A stretch of 56,560 nt of DNA from an uncultured Alphaproteobacteria bacterium (GTDB lineage: Bacteria > Pseudomonadota > Alphaproteobacteria > Thalassobaculales > Thalassobaculaceae): contig CALMRI010000041.1 of NCBI GenBank assembly GCA_937776645.1, positions 1-56,560 of the forward strand. Direction: 5' to 3'. Shown in pieces: positions 9,929-17,948 of the stretch. The position numbers and the translations under genes were made by a program. The notes under the pieces were generated by a model, which made no database searches, had not been told where the DNA came from, and saw only the letters and a list, made by a program, of their open reading frames with translations. Position 1 is the stretch's first letter; each line of letters begins with the position of its first letter.

Positions 9929-10984
9929 TTATCGCAAACCGGCGTTGATCTTCTCGAGCGCCGCCATGCCCGGACGAAGTTCCGCGACCCCCAGGGAATT
10001 TAGCGGGGCGGCGACCATGTCCATCTTTTCCTTCAACTCGGTCTCGCCGGCATCCAGATACAACAGGCCGGTAACCACCTCGCCCTTTGCCTGGTGCGAC
10101 ATGATGTGTTGCAGCGCACCGGCCTGATCGGATAGATCGTACCCAGTATCGAGCTTGCGCAGACGCACCCGACTTTGGTCGTGCAGGGTTACATCGATGA
10201 CCGAGCCTTCCTCGTAATCAACGGTAATAGTCTCTCGATGCGGGACATAATCGACCCCGGTCACCGTATGCTCGTGATCGCGCACGAACTCGAAGCTTTT
10301 GGTCGAGCCGATGTGGTTGTTGAAGGTGACGCACGGCGAAATCACATCGATAAACGCGAAGCCCTTATGCGACAACGCCGCCTTCATCAGCGGCACCAAT
10401 TGGTCCTTGTCGCCGGAAAAACTGCGGGCGACGAAGCTGGCGCCAAGCTGGATCGCCATCGCCGCCAGATCAATCGCGCCGAAGGCGTTCTTCTGCCCTT
10501 TACGGCCGACCGAGACCCGGTCATTGGTCGCCGAGAACTGCCCCTTGGTCAACCCATAGGTGCCATTGTTTTCAACCACATATAACATATCGACTTGCCG
10601 GCGTACCGCGTGGGCGAACTGCCCGAAACCGATCGAGGCGGTATCGCCATCGCCGGATACGCCGATATATTTCAAGCTGTTATTCGCCAGATTAGCACCA
10701 GTGGCTACCGACGGCATGCGGCCGTGAACCGAATTGAAGCCATGGCTTTTCGACAGAAAATAGGTCGGCGTCTTCGACGAACAACCGATGCCGGACATCT
10801 TTGCTACCCGGTGCGCCGGCAGGTTCAGTTCGAAACAGGCCTCGACGATTGCGGCGCTGACCGAATCGTGGCCGCAACCGGCACAAAGCGTCGACATCGC
10901 CCCTTCGTAGTCCCGCCGCGTCAGACCGAGGTCGTTCAGCGGTAATTTGGGGTGATGAAACTTTGGCTTGGCGATGTAGGTCAT
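9929..10984 (-). CDS. korB: 2-oxoacid:ferredoxin oxidoreductase, beta subunit
   Basis: This is the thiamine-diphosphate subunit of a 2-oxoglutarate-type ferredoxin oxidoreductase, which reversibly converts 2-oxoglutarate plus CoA to succinyl-CoA and reduced ferredoxin. At 351 residues it is full length. STLCAGCGHDSVS gives the cysteines of the proximal iron-sulfur region, GVSGDGDTASIGFGQ with VENNGTYGLTKGQ is the thiamine-diphosphate/Mg2+ signature, and SPCVTFNNH is typical of the Kor branch. It lies 50 bases after korA in the same operon. The close relatives I know are KorB proteins of aerobic bacteria. The exact oxoacid is inferred from family resemblance. Confidence 0.9.
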   Translation of the reverse strand: MTYIAKPKFHHPKLPLNDLGLTRRDYEGAMSTLCAGCGHDSVSAAIVEACFELNLPAHRVAKMSGIGCSSKTPTYFLSKSHGFNSVHGRMPSVATGANLANNSLKYIGVSGDGDTASIGFGQFAHAVRRQVDMLYVVENNGTYGLTKGQFSATNDRVSVGRKGQKNAFGAIDLAAMAIQLGASFVARSFSGDKDQLVPLMKAALSHKGFAFIDVISPCVTFNNHIGSTKSFEFVRDHEHTVTGVDYVPHRETITVDYEEGSVIDVTLHDQSRVRLRKLDTGYDLSDQAGALQHIMSHQAKGEVVTGLLYLDAGETELKEKMDMVAAPLNSLGVAELRPGMAALEKINAGLR

Positions 10985-11033
10985 GTCCGTGATCCCGGAA
11001 CGTCAAATGTCTAACGTGGTATTCCCGTCGCGC

Positions 11034-12860
11034 TCACTCGGCGGCGACGCCGCTAGCCGATCGATCTGCAACAGCTTGCCCGAGATGTTCCGAGACCATG
11101 TTTGCAATGGTCCTGGCGGTGATCGGCGAGCCGTCGAAATTCAGGATCGGCACCAACCGCGCCGGATCCAGCCCGCACTCATTCACCAACAGCGAGCGCA
11201 TCTGGCCGTCGCGATTCTGTTCAACCACGAACACCTTGTCGTGGCTCAAAATGAAATCATCAACCTCTTGCGAGAACGGAAAGCCGCGCAGTCGCATCGT
11301 ATCGAGATGGATCTGGCTATCGGCCAGCATGCCCATCGCTTCGGGCACCGAGACGGCGGTCGTGCCGAAGTGGATCAGGCCCATCGTCGCGCCTTGGGTT
11401 TTCTGGCCGAATTCTGGTGCCGGCACCAGCGTCTTGGCGGTATTGAATTTGTGTGAGAGCCGCAGCATGACCCGGGCGTTGACCGTGCCGTCCTCGGTAT
11501 AGCCGGCATATTCGTCATGCGAGGTTCCGCGGGTGAAGAACGCCCCCTTTTCAGGATGCGTGCCGGGATAGGTGCGGTACGGAATGCCGTCGCCATCGAC
11601 ATCGAGATAACGGCCAAACCGCTCAACCTCGTCCAATTGTTCAGCGTTGAGCACCTTGCCACGATCAAAACCCATGGTCTCATCGATCGTGAACGGCTTG
11701 GTCGTCCACTCGTTCATGCCAAGGTCAAGGTCGCTCATCACGATCACCGGGGTCTGCAACCGCTCAGCCAGATCAAAGCCCTGAACGGCAAAATCAAAGC
11801 ATTCGGTGGGATCGGACGGAAATAACAGAACGTGCTTGGTGTCGCCATGGCTCGCATAGGCGCAAGCGATGATATCCGACTGCTGGGTGCGGGTCGGCAT
11901 GCCGGTCGACGGCCCACCACGCTGAATGTTGAACAACAACAACGGCAGCTCGGCGAAATAGGCCAGACCAAGAAACTCGCTCATCAATGAGATGCCAGGA
12001 CCACTGGTCGCAGTGAAGGCGCGCGCGCCGTTCCAGTTGGCGCCTATCGCCATGCCGATAGCGGCAAGCTCATCCTCGGCCTGGACGATGGCGAACTTCT
12101 TCTTGCCGGTTTCCGGCTCGATGCGCAACTGGTGGCAGTATTTCTCGAAAGCCTCGGCGACCGAGGTCGACGGGGTGATCGGATACCAGGCGGCAACCGT
12201 GGCGCCGGCGAAGACACAGCCAAGGCCAGCCGCGGCATTTCCCTCGACCAGGATCCGGTCACCTACCGCATCCGAGGTCACCACCTGAATATCCAACGGA
12301 CAATCGAAGTATTTCAGCGCGTAATTCCGGCCCAATTCCAAGGCGTCTACATTCGGCGCAATCAGCTTGTCCTTCCCTCGAAATTGCTCCGAAAGCATTC
12401 CCTTGACCACCTCAAAGTCCATGTCCAGCAGCGCCGTCAAGGCGCCGACATAGGCGACATTCTTAAACAACTGCCGCTCACGCGGGATAGTGAAACGCTC
12501 GTTGCACATCTTGGTGAGCGGCACGCCGATGGTCTTGATATCGTCGCGTTGGATCTCGCGGATGAACGTGCTGTCGTACAGCAGATAGCCGCCCGGCACG
12601 ACCTCCGCCACGTCCCGGTCCCAGCTCTGCGGGTTCATCGCCACCATCATGTCGATGCCTTCGCGGCGCCCGAGATAGCCCTTATCGTTTACCCGAACCT
12701 CGAACCAGGTCGGCAATCCTTGAATGTTCGAGGGAAAGATATTTTTCGGCGCAACCGGCACGCCCATGCGGAAGATGGCCTTGGCGAACAGCGCATTAGC
12801 GCTGGCGGAGCCTGATCCGTTCACATTGGCGAATTTGATGACGAAATCGTTCACCCCCAT
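11034..12860 (-). CDS. korA: 2-oxoacid:ferredoxin oxidoreductase, fused gamma-alpha subunit
   Basis: In this fused subunit the gamma (CoA-side) domain occupies roughly residues 1-180, starting with FVIKFANVNGSGSASAN. It is followed by the alpha domain from about residue 205 (GNAAAGLGCVFAGATVAAWY, PITPSTSVAEA). Motifs seen are TATSGPGISLMSEFLGLAYF and RGGPSTGMPTRTQQSD, both standard for KorA. The length of 608 residues matches the fused type found in aerobic Actinobacteria and Proteobacteria. The gene starts 10 bases inside the upstream reductase gene, so the two are translationally coupled. It pairs with korB downstream and is entirely free of frame breaks. Confidence 0.92.
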   Translation of the reverse strand: MGVNDFVIKFANVNGSGSASANALFAKAIFRMGVPVAPKNIFPSNIQGLPTWFEVRVNDKGYLGRREGIDMMVAMNPQSWDRDVAEVVPGGYLLYDSTFIREIQRDDIKTIGVPLTKMCNERFTIPRERQLFKNVAYVGALTALLDMDFEVVKGMLSEQFRGKDKLIAPNVDALELGRNYALKYFDCPLDIQVVTSDAVGDRILVEGNAAAGLGCVFAGATVAAWYPITPSTSVAEAFEKYCHQLRIEPETGKKKFAIVQAEDELAAIGMAIGANWNGARAFTATSGPGISLMSEFLGLAYFAELPLLLFNIQRGGPSTGMPTRTQQSDIIACAYASHGDTKHVLLFPSDPTECFDFAVQGFDLAERLQTPVIVMSDLDLGMNEWTTKPFTIDETMGFDRGKVLNAEQLDEVERFGRYLDVDGDGIPYRTYPGTHPEKGAFFTRGTSHDEYAGYTEDGTVNARVMLRLSHKFNTAKTLVPAPEFGQKTQGATMGLIHFGTTAVSVPEAMGMLADSQIHLDTMRLRGFPFSQEVDDFILSHDKVFVVEQNRDGQMRSLLVNECGLDPARLVPILNFDGSPITARTIANMVSEHLGQAVADRSASGVAAE

Positions 12861-14695
12861 CGCGCGAGCTCCTGGTGTTTGGCCCGCGCCTCATTATGCA
12901 AATGCTGCTGCATGTCCCAGGCCGCCGTCGGGCAGCGCTCAGCACATAATCCGCAATGCAAACAGACGTCCTCGTCCTTGATCATCACCCGCCCGGTAGG
13001 CAGAATTTCTGAAACATAGAGGTCCTGGTCAAGATCAAGCGCCGGCACCCGGAGCGCCTGGCGAACATCCGCCTCTTCACCGTTCATCGTGAAGTTGATG
13101 CAATCGACCGGACAAATATCGACACAGGCATCGCATTCGATACATATGGAATGCTCAAAGACAGTCTGAACATCGCAATTGAGACAACGCATCGCCTCGT
13201 CATAGGCCAGCTTTTCGTCAAAGCCGAGCTCGACCTCCAGCTTGATATTACCAAGCGCCTTGGTCTTGTCGGCATGCGGCACGAGGTAGCGTTGATCGTT
13301 GGAAATATCGTTGTGATACGACCACTCGTGCATGCCCATCTTCTGGCTGACCAGAGTGACATTCGGCGCCGGTCGATCATTCAGATCGATATCCTCACAC
13401 ATCTGATGGATCGAAATCGCCGCCTGATGGCCATGCTGCACCGCCCAAATGATGTTCTCCGGCCCGAACGCCGCATCGCCGCCGAAGAATACCTTGGGAT
13501 GGGTCGAACGAAAAGTCGTCTCGTCGACCACCGGCATGTCCCATTCGCCGAACTCGAGACCGATGTCGCGCTCAATCCAAGGATAGTGGTTCTCCTGGCC
13601 GATGGCGCAAAGCACATCGTCACAGGGGAAGAACAACGGTTCTTCACCGGTCGAAACAAGCTTGCGGCGCCCGGATTCGTCAAAGACCGGCGCCACTTTA
13701 TCAAACTTCATACCGACCAGCTTGCCGTTCTTGAGAACGAATTCCAGCGGCACGTGGTTGTTGAGGATATCCACGTCTTCGCTCTGGGCATCCTCAATTT
13801 CCCATGGTGAGGCCTTCATAGTCTCGAACGGGCTTCGCACGATCACCTTGACGTCGGTGCCGCCGAGCCGCTTCGACGTCCGGCAGCAATCCATCGCCGT
13901 GTTGCCGCCACCAAGCACGATGACCCGCTTGCCGATCTTCGAGGTATGGCCGAAAGCGACACTCATCAGCCAGTCGATGCCGATATGGAAATTACCACCG
14001 ACTTCCTCGCGACCGGGAATGTTCAGGTCACGACCGCGCGGCGCACCGGTGCCAACGAAAACCGCGTCAAAATCCTCCTCCAGAACCGACTTCAGGCTAT
14101 CGACGTTCTGGTTGAAGCGGGTTTCGATACCGAACTTAAGGATCCGCTCAACCTCATCATCAAGCACCGCTTCCGGCAGTCGGAACGCCGGGATCTGGCT
14201 GCGCATCATGCCGCCGCCCGACGCATCACGGTCATAAATCACCACGTGATAGCCCAGCGGCGCCAAATCGCGGGCCACGGTCAACGAGGCCGGTCCGCCC
14301 CCAATACAGACAATCCGCTTGCCGTTTTTCGGCGCGATCTCGGGCATCAGATGCTCGATATCGCCCCGGTAATCGGCAGCGACGCGTTTCAGTCGGCAAA
14401 TTGCGACAGGTTTATCCTCAATCCGCCCGCGCCGACACGCCGGCTCACACGGTCGATCACAGGTCCGCCCGAGGACGCCCGGAAACACATTCGATTCCCA
14501 GTTGACCATATAAGCGTCGGTGTAACGGCGCTGGGCGATCATCCGAATATATTCCGGCACCGGCGTGTGCGCCGGACAGGCCCATTGGCAGTCCACCACC
14601 TTGTGGAAGAAATTCGGATCCGTGATGTCCGTCGGCTTCATATAGGGGGGCCGCGGCCGGCTCTCGGAATTTGATTTCGTTTCGTCGAGGCTCAT
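12851..14695 (-). CDS. FAD-dependent NAD(P) oxidoreductase with C-terminal 4Fe-4S ferredoxin domain
   Basis: This 614-residue GltD-like flavoprotein probably passes electrons between ferredoxin (from KorAB) and NAD(P). The N-terminal cysteine cluster (CQWACPAHTPVPEYI, GRTCDRPCEPACRRG) binds iron-sulfur as in the glutamate synthase small subunit. FAD binds at IVCIGGGPASLTVARDLA and NAD(P) at VIVLGGGNTAMDCCRTSKR. The last 110 residues hold two ferredoxin motifs, CIECDACVDICPVDC and CLHCGLCAERCP. The start ATG at 14695 has AGGAAATC upstream. It is the first gene of the kor operon and overlaps korA. Direction of electron flow is inferred. Confidence 0.85.
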   Translation of the reverse strand: MSLDETKSNSESRPRPPYMKPTDITDPNFFHKVVDCQWACPAHTPVPEYIRMIAQRRYTDAYMVNWESNVFPGVLGRTCDRPCEPACRRGRIEDKPVAICRLKRVAADYRGDIEHLMPEIAPKNGKRIVCIGGGPASLTVARDLAPLGYHVVIYDRDASGGGMMRSQIPAFRLPEAVLDDEVERILKFGIETRFNQNVDSLKSVLEEDFDAVFVGTGAPRGRDLNIPGREEVGGNFHIGIDWLMSVAFGHTSKIGKRVIVLGGGNTAMDCCRTSKRLGGTDVKVIVRSPFETMKASPWEIEDAQSEDVDILNNHVPLEFVLKNGKLVGMKFDKVAPVFDESGRRKLVSTGEEPLFFPCDDVLCAIGQENHYPWIERDIGLEFGEWDMPVVDETTFRSTHPKVFFGGDAAFGPENIIWAVQHGHQAAISIHQMCEDIDLNDRPAPNVTLVSQKMGMHEWSYHNDISNDQRYLVPHADKTKALGNIKLEVELGFDEKLAYDEAMRCLNCDVQTVFEHSICIECDACVDICPVDCINFTMNGEEADVRQALRVPALDLDQDLYVSEILPTGRVMIKDEDVCLHCGLCAERCPTAAWDMQQHLHNEARAKHQELARWG

Positions 14696-15187
14696 GATTT
14701 CCTGCGGACTTCCTGATCAAATCGGTCGATTTCATTGCTCATGGTGAGGCCTGGAGATTGTCCATAAAACGGCATTTAGCTCCGTCGCAGGAAGTGTCAC
14801 GCCACCCCTATCGCGCATCCCTGCGCTTGGCCTGGGGAACGTCCGAGCCTCCCAAAAGAGTTCTGAACGCATCATCCCAAAGAAGGGCCTCGTGCTCTTG
14901 TTGATCCTGTCGAAGCTGGGATAGTTTGCACCCTTTCTGCGACGATTTGCAAACGATACTTAGCACGGCCCACGCAGGCTGCAAGCGACTTTGTATACAT
15001 TAACGTGATAACCGCAAGACCAGCGAAACGCAGCGCCGCGCTTCAGATCCTAAAGCGGCGGCCCCGACGCTCCGGTCTTGACGCTCTTAGTGATCGGGCC
15101 AATCTCGACGATCTTGTGAACGGGGCCGTGCTTCGACTACAACGACCTCCATCTGTTTTGCGATTGTCGACCCAGGGGAATAACTCA
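14696..15187. other. Divergent intergenic region
   Basis: About 490 bases separate the kor operon (leftward) and the CoA-transferase gene (rightward), so both promoters should lie here. I see no confident -35/-10 pair, no strong inverted repeat and no frame resembling a gene. Confidence 0.35.
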
Positions 15188-16360
15188 ATGTCCAACCCGG
15201 CCACTTCCGAGAACACCCACCAGGGCCCGCTCAGCGGCATCACCGTCATCGATCTGTCTCGCATCCTAGCCGGCCCATACTGCACGATGATGCTCGCGGA
15301 ACTTGGCGCCCGAGTGATCAAGGTAGAGACACCCGGCAGAGGCGACGACGCCCGTCACTATGGCCCATTCGTAAATGGAAAATCGGCGTATTTTCAGTCG
15401 GTAAACCGCGGCAAGGAAAGCATCGCGCTGAACCTTAAGGATGACGCCGACCGCGAGATATTCGGCAAACTTCTGCAAACCGCAGATGTGATCGTCGAGA
15501 ATTTTCGCCCTGGCGCCATGGAAAAACTCGGTTTTGGCTGGGCGGATCTGCACGTGAAGTTCCCCAAACTGATCTATGCTGCGGCGTCCGGTTTCGGACA
15601 TTCCGGCCCGGAGATGTACCGCCCGGCCTACGACATGGTGGTTCAGGGTATGGGCGGTATCATGAGCGTAACCGGCCATCCGGGCACGCCGCCCACGCGA
15701 ATCGGTATGTCGATCGGCGATATCGGTTCCGGCCTCTACGCGACCATCGGCATCCAGGCCGCCCTGTTTCACCGCCAACTCACCGGCGAGAGCAGCAAGG
15801 TCGACATCGGCATGCTGGACTGCCAGGTCGCGCTGCTGGAAAACGCCGTCCAGCGGTATTTTACTAGCGGCACTGCCCCTGGCCCATTGGGCGCTAGGCA
15901 TCCGTCGATTACGCCATTCGAGGCCTATCGGACCGAAGACGGCTACATCATCATTTCCGCAGGTAACGACTCGCTGTTCGTTAAACTTGCTCAGGCGTTG
16001 GGCCAGGGCGAATGGGCCACGGACCCGCGCTACGCCACCAATGATCTGCGTAACCGGAACGTCGAGGCGATGAAAGACGAGATGGAAGCTATCTTGCAGG
16101 CCAGCACGACGGAACACTGGATCTCGGTGCTTGACGAATACGGCGTGCCTTGCGGACCGATCAACAATGTTGGCCAGGCCGCCGACCATCCCCAGACACT
16201 GGCCCGTAACATGATCGTGAGCGTCGACGATCCGGTTACAGGGCCGATGCGGGTTGTCGGCAACCCGGTGAAGATTTCCGGCTTTGCCGATCCGACGACA
16301 CGGGCCCCTTCACCCAATCTAGACCAGGACCGTGAGGCGATTATCCGGAGGCTGGACTAG
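15188..16360 (+). CDS. CaiB/BaiF family (class III) CoA-transferase
   Basis: A 390-residue enzyme that moves CoA between acyl-CoA and a free acid. The ATG at 15188 begins the family N-terminus a short way before ITVIDLSRILAGPYCTMMLA, and longer upstream frame does not match. Other landmarks are GARVIKVETPGRGDDAR, RGKESIALNLK, VENFRPGAMEKLG, DMVVQGMGGIMSVTG and DIGMLDCQVALLENAV. The D of DIGMLD sits where the family uses its catalytic aspartate. The substrate cannot be read from sequence. It is followed within a few bases by an ilvA tail, evidence of a deletion that brought the two together. Confidence 0.88.
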   Translation: MSNPATSENTHQGPLSGITVIDLSRILAGPYCTMMLAELGARVIKVETPGRGDDARHYGPFVNGKSAYFQSVNRGKESIALNLKDDADREIFGKLLQTADVIVENFRPGAMEKLGFGWADLHVKFPKLIYAAASGFGHSGPEMYRPAYDMVVQGMGGIMSVTGHPGTPPTRIGMSIGDIGSGLYATIGIQAALFHRQLTGESSKVDIGMLDCQVALLENAVQRYFTSGTAPGPLGARHPSITPFEAYRTEDGYIIISAGNDSLFVKLAQALGQGEWATDPRYATNDLRNRNVEAMKDEMEAILQASTTEHWISVLDEYGVPCGPINNVGQAADHPQTLARNMIVSVDDPVTGPMRVVGNPVKISGFADPTTRAPSPNLDQDREAIIRRLD

Positions 16361-16361
16361 G

Positions 16362-16756
16362 AAGAGAAACTCGTGGTCACGGGCGCAGTAGCGGCCGGGG
16401 TGCCAGCGCTTGGCCATCGGTGATCTGAGCCGGCAATTTTATTCCCGCCTATTCGCCTCGATGCTCATGCGCGGCCTGGTGCGGACGGCCGGTTCGTGCA
16501 CATCCGGGTCAAAATCAATGACGAGCTCGGTGTGCTGGAGCGGATCTGCGGCACAATCGGCGAGCAAGGCCGCAATATCATCGAGATTTACCACCACCAG
16601 CTGCTCCGGGGTTTCCCCATAAAACTGGCGGAACTGGACGCGGTGGTCGAGACCTGCAACGCCCAGCACGTGAACGAGATCATCGGCGCCCTTGACGCCG
16701 CCGGGTTTAAACCCCGGCCGCTCGGCCGAACCGAGGCAAAGGGCAGAACGGCCTAA
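16362..16756 (+). pseudogene. ilvA: Threonine ammonia-lyase (ilvA) C-terminal remnant
   Basis: Threonine ammonia-lyase makes 2-oxobutanoate for isoleucine synthesis. Only its end is left. KLVVTGAVAAGVPAL (normally EGAGAAG) is followed by a stop, then LFASMLMRGLVR. A missing base near 16487 leads into FVHIRVKINDELGVLERI and GEQGRNIIEIYHHQLLRG, the C-terminal ACT domain. The pyridoxal-phosphate domain of about 300 residues is absent, and the fragment begins immediately after the CoA-transferase stop. From the ATG at 16496 the frame could still give an 86-residue ACT-domain protein. I consider that a leftover, though a free ACT domain could in principle bind amino acids. Confidence 0.75.
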
Positions 16757-17226
16757 CCGATCTGGGCGTATTTACCGCGATGATAGAGCAACGGCGGGGC
16801 GTCCGAGAGCGCCTCGGCCCGAACCGCCCGACCGATCATCACGATATGGTCGCCAGCATCGTGTTTCGCCTCGCATAGGCAATCTGCGGCGGCCACCACA
16901 CCGTCGAGGACCGGCGAGCCGGTTTCCCAGGGCTGCCACGGCACGCCTTCAAACCGATCGCCCTCGTAAACCGCAAATCGGGTCGACAGCGCGTCCTGAC
17001 CGGCAGCTAGAATGTTCACCGCGAAACAATCGGCAGCCATGAAAGCGTCAAAATTCGTCGAGGAGCGGCCAAGACAAAACAGCACCAGCGCCGGGTCCAG
17101 CGAAACCGAGGAAAAGGAATTCGCGGTGATGCCGTGCGCGGCGCCGTTCACCATGGTGGTTATAATGGTCACCCCCGTCGCAAAGGCCCCCATCACATCT
17201 CGAAAGTGGCGCTGATCAATCGCCAT
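16753..17226 (-). CDS. Flavin reductase-like FMN-binding protein
   Basis: Start ATG at 17226 with GGAGAGA upstream, giving 157 residues of a flavin reductase (FMN reductase/HpaC type). These supply reduced flavin to two-component monooxygenases. Seen are FRDVMGAFATGVTIITT, the FMN-loop GITANSFSSVSLDPALVLFC, FAVNILAAGQ and a histidine-containing C-terminus (GDHIVMIGRAVRAEAL). The usual GDH motif is present. It overlaps the ilvA remnant by 4 bases at its end. No partner monooxygenase is adjacent; the FMO-type enzymes at 38 and 48 kb use FAD and NADPH themselves and would not need it. Confidence 0.82.
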   Translation of the reverse strand: MAIDQRHFRDVMGAFATGVTIITTMVNGAAHGITANSFSSVSLDPALVLFCLGRSSTNFDAFMAADCFAVNILAAGQDALSTRFAVYEGDRFEGVPWQPWETGSPVLDGVVAAADCLCEAKHDAGDHIVMIGRAVRAEALSDAPPLLYHRGKYAQIG

Positions 17227-17341
17227 GGCTGTCTCTCCCGCGCCCGATATCGCTCGCGTGCTCCACGTCCTCGTGAACCAGCACTTCCGGACGCCCGTCC
17301 AACCTAGCCAGGGCTTCCTGAACACCGGCCCTTTTATCCAT
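17216..17341 (-). CDS. Short unidentified ORF upstream of the flavin reductase
   Basis: ATG at 17341 to TGA at 17216 encodes 41 residues including QEALARLDGRPEVLVHEDVE. Its stop overlaps the flavin reductase start by 11 bases. The same frame stays open upstream to about 17431 (KKIIKFGDLNHRVWNAVSEP) without a usual start codon, so it may be the end of a gene that has lost its start. I do not recognise it. It could serve as a translational lead-in for the reductase. Confidence 0.3.
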   Translation of the reverse strand: MDKRAGVQEALARLDGRPEVLVHEDVEHASDIGRGRDSHGD

Positions 17342-17377
17342 GTTCCGAAACAGCTTTTCAATCGGTTCCGAAACAGC
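17342..17377. repeat. 13-bp direct repeat GTTCCGAAACAGC, two copies
   Basis: Identical copies at 17342-17354 and 17365-17377 have a 23-bp period. They lie just upstream of the short ORF and flavin reductase on the minus strand. About two helical turns apart, they could be a tandem operator, but they also fall in an open frame and may be a coding duplication. Confidence 0.35.
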
Positions 17378-17428
17378 ATTCCAAACGCGATGGTTGAGAT
17401 CGCCGAATTTGATGATTTTTTTACTCTT

Positions 17429-17442
17429 ATTTCACGTGAAAT
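17429..17442. promoter_or_regulatory. parS-like palindrome (ATTTCACGTGAAAT)
   Basis: A perfect 14-bp palindrome with the complete 12-bp core TTTCACGTGAAA of the bacterial parS site, the ParB/Spo0J binding site whose consensus is TGTTTCACGTGAAACA. Over 16 bases it matches 13. Only one copy was seen in the window. It lies in non-coding DNA between the flavin reductase region and a motA remnant. A parS role is inferred from sequence identity; no parAB or gidAB gene is present here. Confidence 0.5.
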
Positions 17443-17550
17443 CAATTAGATGATCGATTAGTCCTTACAAATGACCTAAAGTTACGAAATAGTTCAATGA
17501 GGCGGGTGAAGTCGAGTCATCATCGCCGGATAATCTCCGGTAGGTCGTTC

Positions 17551-17675
17551 ATGTTTGTCATCGTCGGTTGGGTTGTCGTCGTCGTTCGGTGATCGGCGGC
17601 TATATGACGATGGGCGGTAAGCTCGGCATGCTCTAACAGCCTTTCGAATTGCTAATCATCGGCGCCGGCGGCTCG
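17551..17675 (+). pseudogene. motA: motA flagellar stator N-terminal remnant
   Basis: The frame from ATG 17551 reads MFVIVGWVVVV, then after a frame change VIGGYMTMGGKLGML, a TAA where MotA has tryptophan, and QPFELLIIGAGG. This is the start of MotA, the proton-channel stator subunit (usual pattern VGSVIGGYMAMGGKLGVLWQ, split here only by decay). Nothing recognisable as MotA follows after about 17675. The rest of 17443-17948 contains no confident gene. A short stretch from 17735 (MTVGVNSLAVNNTEVLARLA) has a flagellin-N-terminus flavour, but I cannot support that call. Confidence 0.7.
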
Positions 17676-17948
17676 CATAACGAACCAAGCAGCAAACCGA
17701 GATTAGGCCGTTACCCCTCGCTTCAAGCCGCAAAATGACCGTTGGCGTCAACTCGTTAGCTGTCAATAACACCGAAGTCCTGGCTCGGCTAGCCGCAGAC
17801 ACAACGACTTTCAATCTGCGCATCCAAGAGCGCACTTGCAATCGATAAATTGCCGCCGCGGCCCCGTATGGTTGCGAGCGACCTGGAAATCGTTCACGAT
17901 CCCCTTCGGATCAAATCTTGAGAACTAGAACGGCGAGTTGGCAACGCG

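Noticed and set aside
15266..16189. A 307-codon open frame on the minus strand opposite the CaiB-type gene
   Set aside because: No family resemblance and no ribosome site; the plus-strand CoA-transferase explains the sequence.
17676..17948. Flagellin N-terminus downstream of the motA remnant
   Set aside because: The stretch MTVGVNSLAVNNTEV is suggestive, but the following residues do not match flagellin well enough to support a call.
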